Assembly (NCBI GenBank): GCA_003500135.1
Contig: DNTA01000295.1
Coordinates: 1-5,990 of the forward strand
DNA: 5,990 nucleotides
DNA from: Cytophagales bacterium
GTDB taxonomy: Bacteria > Bacteroidota > Bacteroidia > Cytophagales > Cyclobacteriaceae
Reading direction: 5' to 3'
Below, piece after piece: positions 1 through 5,990 of this stretch. The notes under the pieces were generated by a model. It saw nothing but the letters and a program-made list of their open reading frames with translations. It had not been told where the DNA came from and did not search any database. Each line of letters begins with the position of its first letter. Position 1 is the stretch's first letter. The position numbers and the translations under genes were made by a program.

Positions 1-3000
1 GGGCAAGCTACACGTTTGAAGTACTGAGCACAGACGGCTGCGGCCCTGTGGGCGGCTTTACGACAAATGTGGACGTCAACCCATCCCCAATCTTTACAGT
101 CACCAACAATGCGGCCGACATCTGTAGTGGCAGCACGGTAGACATTGATTTCAACAGTCCGACGTTGGGCGCCGTGGCCACGCTGGACAATGTAAACTAC
201 GGGGCGGCGGGCGGCACGTTGGCCCCTGGCGCGACCTTTACAGACGGCGAAAAGATCACCGAGGCGATCGTGAACGGGACAAATGCCCCGGTAACGGTGA
301 GCTATACGTTCAGTATCTCGGCGAATGGATGTGCGGGGGCGGATATTGAGACCGTGGAGGTAGTGGTGAACCCAACGCCTGTTATGTCAGCAACAAATAA
401 TGCAAGTATAATATGCGATGAATCATTAACGGATATATCATTAAATACTCCGACTTTTAATGGTTTGATTACTGTAACCAGCGTTGATTATGCAGGAGGT
501 AATGTAGATGGTAATTTAGTAGGTGGTGAAGTATACGGAAACGGAGGTAAAATTCGTGAGTTTCTTGAAAATATGACCATGAGCAATCAAATAGTCACAT
601 ATGAATTTGAAGTAACCGCTAATGGTTGTACTGGAAATACTGTAACGGAAACTGTGACCGTAAAAGCAGCTAATACAATTTTTACAGGAGTAGATCAGGA
701 GTACTGTCAGTTTATAGATTCTGTGAAAATTGATGACGCTACTTTTGGAGGAAGTGTGGATAATATTTTCTGGACTATCGAAAGTGGAGGAGGTTCATTG
801 GTCGATCCAAATGTTTTGAATGTAAGGTACCTTCCATCTCCTGCCGATGAAACAGGTACAGTAGTTTTAAAACTTAATGGAGAAGATACAAACGGTGTGT
901 GTGCTAATGTTGAAGATGAAATCGAAATTATTATACATCCGCTTCCAACTTTACAAATATTTGGTTTAGATGATACCTATCAGGTCGATGATCCTGATGT
1001 TGTTCTTGCAGGAGTTCCTCCGGGAGGTACTTTTAGGGGGCCAGGTATTACTGACAATACATTTAGGCCACTAGATGCCGGAATAGGCTTTCATGATATA
1101 TGGTATACTTTTACAGATGCAAATACCTGTACAGATTCAATTAGTCAATCAACCGAAGTATTGGCATTACCTGATTTACCAATTATTCCAATACCTGATC
1201 AATGTGATAATTTTACAAGTTATCAACTTCAGTCAGATACTATTTACCAATCCGTTTTATATACTGTTGATTGGAGTGGTTCCGGTGTATCACAGCAACC
1301 TGATTTAACTTATGTTTTTGATCCCTCTGTTGGCGAAGGACAGTATATTTTAAAAAGAACAGTAGAAAACGCTTCTTCAGGATCAATTGTCAACGAAGAT
1401 ATCCCGGTACGTGTTTATGCTTCACCGGTTGCCAATTATGTAGAACTCAATAATTGTTTCATAGACTCCATTCAATTCAACGATCTTTCGAGTATTCCTA
1501 ATACTATATTTAATGATAATATTGATGAATGGAGATGGCAATTTGGTGATGATTCTTTAAGCACAGAACAAAATCCAAAGCATAAATATCAAACATTCGG
1601 TCAATATTCTGTGGTTCTGGAGGTCACATCAACCAGAGGCTGTAGAGATATTTATTCTGATATTGTTGAGTTAGGAGGATTACCAAATATTGATTTCTCA
1701 GTAACTAATGTTGCGCTAGGTGATAATACTAATTTTCAGGATAATTCATCCTTTGAATCGTTAGACATTAGCAGCGATTTTGATAGCCTGTTCTGGGATT
1801 ATGGAGATGGCACTGAACTATCAGGTTCATACTCAACTACTAATAATGTTACTCATGTATATGCTTCTTCTGCAACATATGATGTTCAGCTGATAGTATT
1901 GTCCAATCTCGGATGTATAGATAGCCTGACCAGAAGAATAAATATAGCTACCACAGTAGTAAATTATCCTTATGAACAGGATTTTGAAAATCCTTCAACA
2001 AATGGCGATTGGAAAATTGCAAGCTACGGCAACCTAATTGATTTATGGGAACTGGGCAATCCAACAGGTTCAATTATTTCTTCTGCTTATTCCGGATCTA
2101 ATGCCTGGATGACAGATTTGGACAGCCCTTATCCTGATAATGCAGATGTATATGTTGAAGGGCCTGTATTTAATTTAAGTGCTTTGTCAAGACCTATGAT
2201 GTCAGTTGCCCTACATTCTAATACCCAATCAGGATTCGACGGTGCTGTTTTACAGTATTCTATTAATGGAGGATCTTCATGGAGTAAATTAGGCAATATA
2301 GATGATATGATTGGGGTAGAATGGTATGATGCCAGAGGTTTGGTTGGTGAACCTGGAACAAGGGGTAATGGAACAAACGATGGAAACCAAGGCTGGACGG
2401 GTACATATGATAACTGGAAAATCGCTCGAATTCCACTGGATGATTTAGGAGGTATTACTGCTGTACAATTTAGATTTGCATTTGGTAGCGATGCCTCTAA
2501 TCCATCAGAAATTACACTTGATGGATTTGCTTTCGATGATATTTGGATTGGCGAAAGAAGTAAAAATATTTTATTAGAACATTTTACCAATTTAAATAGT
2601 ACAACAGCCTTAGCTTCTAATTCAACATTCTACAACTTAAATGATAATTTGCCTTTAGATATTGTTTCCCTCCAGTATCACATAAGTACCCCCGCGCCTG
2701 ATGTGATCTATCAGGATAACCCTGTGCCCCCGGATGCCAGGGGAGCTTTATACGACCTCAGTCAATCACCACGTTCGATAATGGATGGTACAGTTAAATA
2801 TGACTATTTACCTTCAGCGGTCAATTATCAGGAGACTATCAATAACGCATTGATGGATCCAGGCTTTAATATTAATATTGATACGAATAAAATTTCGGGA
2901 AATATAGTTGCTGTAAATATTTCGCTTGAAGCCTTAAGGGATATACCGGAAAAAGTTGTAGTTCATGTGGTGCCAATAGAAAGAGTTGTAGCTGGCTTTT

Positions 3001-3524
3001 CTACACCTTCATCGAGATATGTGGTAAAAGATATGCTTCCATCAACAGGAGGAACCGTATTTACTAATGGATTTGGAGAAGGTCAAGTAGAAAATATTAA
3101 TTTGGAATGGGATGTAAACGGAATAGACCTTTATGATGGCTATAATCTTGGTTTGGTTGTGTTTGTTCAAAAGGCGGAAGAAAATAATCCGGATAAAGAA
3201 GTTTATCAGTCATCCTATATTCAGTTACCTGTTATGAACCAGGTGCCAATTACTTCCACGAATATACTGCCAGATGCCAATTGGCATTTATATCCTAATC
3301 CTGCAAATCATTATTTCCTTTTGGAGTTTGAAAGAGAGATCGACAGATCATTTGATATAAGAATTGTGGATTTACGTGGAGTTACTATTTATGAAAGAAA
3401 ATATGAAAAAGGATTAAAGCAATATAAAGTAGATACTGAAGGTCTACCTGAAGGCGTATATCATATAATTGTTAGGAAAGACGAGCAACAGGCACAAATA
3501 CACAAATTAATTATTGTGCATTAA
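1..3524 (+). CDS. Large T9SS-secreted multidomain protein (PKD/Ig-like modules), 5' end outside window
   Basis: The frame is open from the first base to the TAA at 3522-3524. The true start lies upstream, because the frame is already coding before the GTG at 48. Residues are numbered from the codon at position 3 (1173 visible). Order: end of a PKD-like unit (1-25); two related units (26-122, 123-223); Ig-like segments (224-472), one with GGTFRGPG followed by a TFTDANTC-type strand; PKD 1 (473-559, WRWQFGDD); PKD 2 (560 to about 648, FWDYGDGT); a MAM/jelly-roll-like domain (about 655-852, LQYSINGGSSW); an Omp28/thioredoxin-fold-like domain (from 856, ILLEHFT) with a beta-rich extension; and a T9SS type A sorting domain (1094-1173, starting WHLYPNPANHY, with LPEGVYHIIV, ending KLIIVH). 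Family knowledge: such a tail directs export across the outer membrane and is then cleaved, often with attachment to the cell surface. A role in adhesion or matrix building is inference; no catalytic domain is visible. Composition changes abruptly near 370-395. Confidence 0.93.
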   Translation, partial: ASYTFEVLSTDGCGPVGGFTTNVDVNPSPIFTVTNNAADICSGSTVDIDFNSPTLGAVATLDNVNYGAAGGTLAPGATFTDGEKITEAIVNGTNAPVTVSYTFSISANGCAGADIETVEVVVNPTPVMSATNNASIICDESLTDISLNTPTFNGLITVTSVDYAGGNVDGNLVGGEVYGNGGKIREFLENMTMSNQIVTYEFEVTANGCTGNTVTETVTVKAANTIFTGVDQEYCQFIDSVKIDDATFGGSVDNIFWTIESGGGSLVDPNVLNVRYLPSPADETGTVVLKLNGEDTNGVCANVEDEIEIIIHPLPTLQIFGLDDTYQVDDPDVVLAGVPPGGTFRGPGITDNTFRPLDAGIGFHDIWYTFTDANTCTDSISQSTEVLALPDLPIIPIPDQCDNFTSYQLQSDTIYQSVLYTVDWSGSGVSQQPDLTYVFDPSVGEGQYILKRTVENASSGSIVNEDIPVRVYASPVANYVELNNCFIDSIQFNDLSSIPNTIFNDNIDEWRWQFGDDSLSTEQNPKHKYQTFGQYSVVLEVTSTRGCRDIYSDIVELGGLPNIDFSVTNVALGDNTNFQDNSSFESLDISSDFDSLFWDYGDGTELSGSYSTTNNVTHVYASSATYDVQLIVLSNLGCIDSLTRRINIATTVVNYPYEQDFENPSTNGDWKIASYGNLIDLWELGNPTGSIISSAYSGSNAWMTDLDSPYPDNADVYVEGPVFNLSALSRPMMSVALHSNTQSGFDGAVLQYSINGGSSWSKLGNIDDMIGVEWYDARGLVGEPGTRGNGTNDGNQGWTGTYDNWKIARIPLDDLGGITAVQFRFAFGSDASNPSEITLDGFAFDDIWIGERSKNILLEHFTNLNSTTALASNSTFYNLNDNLPLDIVSLQYHISTPAPDVIYQDNPVPPDARGALYDLSQSPRSIMDGTVKYDYLPSAVNYQETINNALMDPGFNINIDTNKISGNIVAVNISLEALRDIPEKVVVHVVPIERVVAGFSTPSSRYVVKDMLPSTGGTVFTNGFGEGQVENINLEWDVNGIDLYDGYNLGLVVFVQKAEENNPDKEVYQSSYIQLPVMNQVPITSTNILPDANWHLYPNPANHYFLLEFEREIDRSFDIRIVDLRGVTIYERKYEKGLKQYKVDTEGLPEGVYHIIVRKDEQQAQIHKLIIVH
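3..671 (+). repeat. Tandem PKD-like repeat units (about 97-101 residues) in the secreted protein
   Basis: Two full units lie head to tail: 78-368 (97 codons) and 369-671 (101 codons), preceded by the end of a third (3-77). Both begin with NPxP, then TNNAxxIC, DIxxNxPT, GxKIxE, a VxYxF strand and ANGCxG, and end in an ETVxV strand. The two cysteines per unit sit in equivalent places and could form a disulfide after export. The protein repeats are clear, but the DNA has diverged strongly and differs in base composition. More units probably lie upstream, because the first is cut by the window edge. They resemble the PKD-like/Ig-like modules common in Bacteroidota exported proteins; the exact domain family is not certain. 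Confidence 0.82.
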
Positions 3525-3591
3525 TAAAAAATTGAGGTTTAAGGTATTACATCCTGATTTTCCAAAATATCCAGGCCTAACATTCAGGTTT

Positions 3592-3598
3592 GGCTTTG
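3592..3598 (+). repeat. Candidate left terminal inverted repeat, GGCTTTG
   Basis: This is an exact inverted match of 7 bases to 5291-5297 and lies about 120 bases beyond the transposase stop. A 7-base match alone is weak; position and resemblance to known IS5-type ends are the support. Confidence 0.4.
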
Positions 3599-3607
3599 AT
3601 TGCTCAT

Positions 3608-3637
3608 CAGGCATTTTATGCTAATACTTAGTGCCTG
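3608..3637. repeat. Short inverted repeat CAGGCA / TGCCTG
   Basis: CAGGCA (3608-3613) pairs with TGCCTG (3632-3637) across an 18-base AT-rich spacer, and a T-rich run (TTTTTCTC) begins at 3641. The arms are only 6 bp. The CAGGC core recurs in the outer arms of the next palindrome (3653, 3691), so the two may be related parts of the element's end. Function unknown; it could also be chance. Confidence 0.4.
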
Positions 3638-3652
3638 CTGTTTTTCTCATGT

Positions 3653-3704
3653 CAGGCGATATCAACTAAATATTTAGTTGGCCCATTTTCGCCTGTTTTG
3701 TTTC
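3653..3704 (+). terminator. Nested palindrome followed by a T-rich tract, possible transcription terminator
   Basis: Outer arms CAGGCGA (3653-3659) and TCGCCTG (3689-3695) enclose a perfect 18-base palindrome, CAACTAAATATTTAGTTG (3663-3680). On the plus strand the outer arm runs straight into TTTTGTTTC (3696-3704), as expected of a factor-independent terminator. It would stop transcripts of the secreted-protein gene about 130 bases past its stop codon. The opposite strand has no T tract after the stem, so it fits the plus-strand gene better. The internal loops on either side are unequal (3 and 8 bases), which weakens it. It lies inside the proposed insertion-sequence limits, so it could instead shield the transposase from outside transcription. 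Confidence 0.45.
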
Positions 3705-3717
3705 AATAAATTTCTTG

Positions 3718-5190
3718 CTATGGTTGAAAAACCATTCTTTTAATATTACGCCAATAAGATTGGCCCTTCTTTTTGGCCATATCTGCTTCTAGTTTTACCG
3801 GGTTCATTATGAATACGATACAGGCGATCCAGCTTTCACCGGTTTGTTGTCCTCTGGTACGTATCTTGTTCATCCCATATCCATTATTGCCTTGTCCGAT
3901 CTTGCCTTCTATTTGGTTGCGTTCTGCAAATCCTTTCTTTCGTTTGCGCTTCCGTCAGGCGGTTTCTTTTTCCTGTTTAGGTCGGCCCAAGGGCTTGGCC
4001 GTCAGGCGTATGTTCCTTTCTTTGGCCCATTCTCTGTTCGCCCTTGTGGCATAGAGGGCATCTACTTGCACCAGTTCGGGATAGTGACCATGTATGTTGC
4101 GATAAGCCTCTACGCTTTTCTTAAAATCTTCTTTGCCTTCATGATAGGCATCCCGGCTGAAAGTATTAATACGAGTAAATCCGTTATCCAGGCTTAGCCC
4201 GAGCTTGGGGCCAAATTCTACTGGTGTCTTGCTTTTTCCCCGCACAATGGGCCGCACATAGGGTTGATGGACACTGACAATCCTGTCCTCACAAGTGTCC
4301 TTGTGCGCTTGGAACATTTCCCGCTGTTGGCGATATACCTCCTGAACCACCCAATAATAACGTTGATATTTAAAAGGTAAAGGAAAGCGGGTGCTTCCTG
4401 TTTCATCCAGCATGGTTTTATATAACCAAAATTCCGTTTCAAACAATTCAGTCGGATTTTTATTCCCCGACGGATCTCCTTTTTACCCTTCTTTTTCTTT
4501 TTGGCCACATTTAGGTATTCCTGTCGGGCTACCTTCCGGTATGTCCGGGGTTTCTTCCCCCCTCCCAATTTTTCATACAAAGCATCGATGATCTTCTCGC
4601 TCCAGGCTCGGCTCGTGTTGAGCAGGCCCAGGTCCGTGGGGTACTTGATATAGATATCCGACACTGTAGCGTCCAGCTTGAGCTTGCCCTTAGGTTTAGG
4701 CCCTGCCCCCCTCCTGGGAATATTGATCCACAGTGTCCTCTTGCCCTGCGGCATCTTTTACCTTTACACGCTTTGGAGTGGGTTTACGCGCTGCCTTTTC
4801 GATAAGGGCCCCATTGAATTTATCAAAAGTATCTTCCCCCATTCGCTTCCTTAAATCAACAAACACACTGGTGTCAAAAAGTGGCTCGGGATGAAACTGA
4901 TCTAGTCCCAGAAAATACTGCATGTAGGGGTTCTCTTGAATGGTAGCTACGGCCTCCCTGTCGGGTAAAACCAACTTATGTTTGATGGTCATGGCTCCTA
5001 TGGCTATGCGGGCATTTAATGCCGCAAGGCCTTTATCAGCCTGTAGATGCTCGTAATAGATAGAGGCCAATTGATCCGAGGGAGTAACCTGTCCCAGTTT
5101 TACCCAGCGGTTGTCCGCGTCCAGTTTTAATTCAAACGGGGTTTTAAATTCCTCGATTTCTAATTGAGCAGCCGGTGTGTACCGTATCAT
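3718..5190 (-). pseudogene. IS5-family DDE transposase, broken by two frameshifts and a stop codon
   Basis: The intact ancestor would be about 490 residues. The start at 5190 (MIRYTPAAQLEIEEF) matches the usual N-terminus of this Bacteroidota IS5 group as I recall it. The first part (5190 to about 4712) is a DUF772-type N-terminal domain (IGAMTIKH, NPYMQYFLGL). One surplus G in a six-G run (4706-4711) shifts the frame. The next part carries LKLDATV, with the first catalytic Asp at 4671-4673. A missing A in a short run (4416-4419) shifts it again. The third part has QPYVRPIVRGKSKTPVEFG, the second Asp in QVDALY (4060-4062) and PLGRP. A TGA (3955-3957) interrupts it, but the same frame continues through NQIEGKIGQG (catalytic Glu, 3907-3909) and SWIACIVFIMN to a TAG at 3718. 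All three DDE acids survive, but no single frame encodes them, so the gene is very likely inactive. The decay looks recent. Confidence 0.9.
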
Positions 5191-5258
5191 AAATGCAAAT
5201 TTTTAAAACCATATTTACAAGCTAATTTGCACATATGCGATGATTTTATCACATAATT

Positions 5259-5273
5259 TATTGATTATCAATA
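5259..5273. repeat. 15-base palindrome upstream of the transposase remnant
   Basis: TATTGAT-T-ATCAATA has perfect 7-base arms around one central base, about 70 bases upstream of the transposase start. It could be a binding site for the transposase or a regulator. In such AT-rich DNA, chance is also plausible. Confidence 0.3.
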
Positions 5274-5290
5274 CAATTATAGAAAATCAG

Positions 5291-5297
5291 CAAAGCC
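5291..5297 (-). repeat. Candidate right terminal inverted repeat, CAAAGCC
   Basis: This is the exact inverted copy of 3592-3598. Read on the minus strand the end begins GGCTTTGCTGATTTTC, close to ends I recall for IS5-family elements. The flanking bases (TAAA to the right, GTTT beyond the left end) are not a direct duplication. Confidence 0.4.
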
Positions 5298-5313
5298 TAA
5301 ATAATATTTACAA

Positions 5314-5828
5314 CTACGTTTTTGTTGAAGTTTTTCTAAAAGCCTCTTTGGCATCAGGGTCACCTGGGGCCGGCACTGCTCTTGGTTTTTGAAGTGTAAA
5401 ACCTAGCTTTTTCATAAGGCGCTGACATTGCCTGACCTTCAACTCTATCTGAAAGGTTTGTTGGATATAAAAGAAAGCGTCTTACCATCCCACTGGTTAG
5501 CCTCAATGCCCGAATGATCCGGTGTGTTCAACAGCGCCTTTTTTATTTGCTCTTCCTGGTCCGCAGTAAGCCGAGGCTTTCTTCCATGACGGGGAGCATC
5601 AATCAAAGAGGAAACACTGCCTGTCGTATTAATTTTATGTACCCAATTTGAAATGGTTCGAGGAGAATTGTTAAATTTGGCCCCCACATGATTACAATTG
5701 TAGTCCGGGCTTTCCAACATCAGCAAAATGCCATGTAGCCGGTGGATGAACCTACCGTTTGGACTTTTTAAATAGGCCTGAATCCCCTTTTTTATTGCCT
5801 CAGGATTATTCACTCTTAGCTTTTGCAT
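5314..5828 (-). pseudogene. IS630-type helix-turn-helix (ORFA-like) protein with one frameshift
   Basis: The start at 5826-5828 (MQKLRVNNPEAIKKG) opens a frame that ends early at 5445 after 127 residues. Adding one T in the four-T run (plus-strand AAAA at 5469-5472) restores a frame reading on through FYIQQTFQIELKVRQ, CQRLMKKLGFTLQKPRAVPA and GDPDAKEAF to TAG at 5314-5316. The reconstructed protein is about 171 residues. Residues 44-66 (CNHVGAKFNNSPRTISNWV) look like a helix-turn-helix, followed by the basic linker GRKPRLT (82-88) and a second winged-helix-like region that spans the frameshift. This is the DNA-binding half of IS630/Tc1-mariner-like transposases, which often have ORFA and ORFB (DDE) as separate frames. 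No ORFB is visible: the frame stops 16 bases before the proposed IS5 end. It could be a stand-alone regulator, but the broken frame and context favour a remnant. Confidence 0.75.
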
Positions 5829-5990
5829 AGTCCATTCGATTTGGTGAATAGATAATATAAAATTTTACTATAATAAATGTAAATATATATCACAATTATT
5901 ATAAAGGGTTTTATCCGTTAAATATCAATGATTTATGCAAAAAATTAATTAGAAATTTTAGTTTGTAAACTAATTAGACCATCCTCAGAT
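5829..5990. other. AT-rich non-coding stretch upstream of the helix-turn-helix remnant
   Basis: No coding frame is supported. The DNA is very AT-rich and should hold the promoter of the remnant, but no convincing -7/-33 pair was found. It contains one short inverted repeat and a TAATTAG direct repeat (5946-5952, 5971-5977) near the window edge. Confidence 0.5.
5958..5973. repeat. Inverted repeat TTAGTTT / AAACTAA near the right edge
   Basis: Two perfect 7-base arms are separated by GT (5965-5966). Copies of TAATTAG lie just before and overlapping its right side. The AACTAA/TTAGTT core also occurs in the palindrome at 3663-3680. It could mark the outer end of the IS630-like remnant or be a regulator site; neither is shown. 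Confidence 0.3.

Larger units (their letters stand above)
3525..3717. other. Non-coding stretch between the secreted-protein gene and the transposase remnant
   Basis: No coding frame is supported here. The two genes point toward each other, so this is a tail-to-tail gap. It contains a proposed insertion-sequence end (3592), a short inverted repeat (3608-3637) and a nested palindrome (3653-3695), described separately. The first about 65 bases after the stop hold nothing I can name. Confidence 0.7.
3592..5297 (-). mobile_element. Decayed IS5-family insertion sequence (about 1.7 kb, ends tentative)
   Basis: A broken IS5-type transposase gene (5190 to 3718) fills most of the stretch. Outside it, GGCTTTG at 3592-3598 is matched by its reverse complement CAAAGCC at 5291-5297, giving a 1706-base unit. 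From general knowledge, several IS5-family ends start with GGCTTTG. Beyond these 7 bases the two ends agree only weakly, and no direct target-site duplication is seen in the flanks, so the limits could be wrong or the ends eroded. The interior is near 50% G+C in sampled lines (33/60 at 4021-4080, 30/60 at 4561-4620), clearly richer than most of the neighbouring gene, which fits an acquired element. Confidence 0.6.
5191..5313. other. AT-rich right end of the insertion sequence and short gap to the next gene
   Basis: No gene is supported here. The stretch upstream of the transposase start should hold its promoter, but I find no clear Bacteroidota-type TAnnTTTG -7 box at a good spacing from a TTG -33 box. 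The proposed right end (5291-5297) lies only 16 bases from the stop codon of the helix-turn-helix remnant. Confidence 0.55.

Noticed and set aside
48..50. GTG at 48 as the real start of the big gene
   Set aside because: The same frame is open and clearly part of a PKD-like unit from position 3, and there is no signal peptide after this codon; the true start is upstream of the window.
8..190. 60-residue minus-strand and 71-residue plus-strand (1093-1308) open frames
   Set aside because: Both are enclosed by the secreted-protein gene in another frame and have no motif or start signal.
78..671. Repeats as a CRISPR array or phase-variable DNA repeat
   Set aside because: The periodicity is in the protein (about 100 residues) and the DNA of the two units is strongly diverged. 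There are no short identical repeats with spacers.
2129..2590. 153-residue open frame on the minus strand
   Set aside because: It lies wholly inside the well-supported secreted-protein gene on the other strand, shows no recognisable motif, and has an irregular composition; it is a shadow frame.
3773..4197. Two overlapping plus-strand open frames of 93 and 117 residues
   Set aside because: Both lie antisense to the transposase remnant, whose family motifs are clear on the minus strand. Their translations show no domain.
4391..4591. 66-residue plus-strand open frame
   Set aside because: It is antisense to the transposase remnant and featureless.
4706..4711. Programmed frameshift at the G run to make a full transposase
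   Set aside because: The needed shift is +1, not the usual -1. A second shift of opposite sense and a nonsense codon follow, so decay or sequencing error explains it better.

Overview
The window most likely comes from a member of the Bacteroidota, probably a Cytophagales- or Flavobacteriia-like bacterium. The left half is the 3' part of a very large secreted multidomain protein whose C-terminus looks like a type IX secretion system (T9SS) sorting domain, and that system is confined to this phylum. The Ig-like and PKD-like modules, the AT-rich coding sequence and the transposase families all fit. No genus can be named from this sequence.

Layout. Positions 1-3524 (+) are one open frame that enters from outside the window: tandem PKD-like repeats, Ig-like modules, two PKD domains, a MAM/jelly-roll-like domain, a thioredoxin-fold-like domain related to Omp28 but without cysteines, and the sorting domain. 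Positions 3525-3717 are non-coding and hold two inverted-repeat structures, one a plausible terminator for the big gene. Positions about 3592-5297 look like a decayed IS5-family insertion sequence. Its transposase (minus strand, 5190 to 3718) is broken by two single-base indels and one nonsense codon, yet still encodes all three catalytic acidic residues. Positions 5828 to 5314 (minus) hold a second broken gene, an IS630-type helix-turn-helix (ORFA-like) protein with one frameshift and no DDE partner in view. Positions 5829-5990 are AT-rich and non-coding.

How the parts relate. The secreted protein is the only apparently functional gene, probably a surface or extracellular adhesin-like or scaffold protein. 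The right half is a small graveyard of mobile DNA lying tail-to-tail with it. I see no operon and no defence, biosynthetic or regulatory system.

The points most worth a second look are a sharp composition change inside the big gene close to a repeat boundary (near 370-395), the nested palindrome at 3653-3695, the cysteine-less Omp28-like domain, and the fact that all three frameshifts in the mobile genes fall in homopolymer runs. No convincing undescribed system was found.
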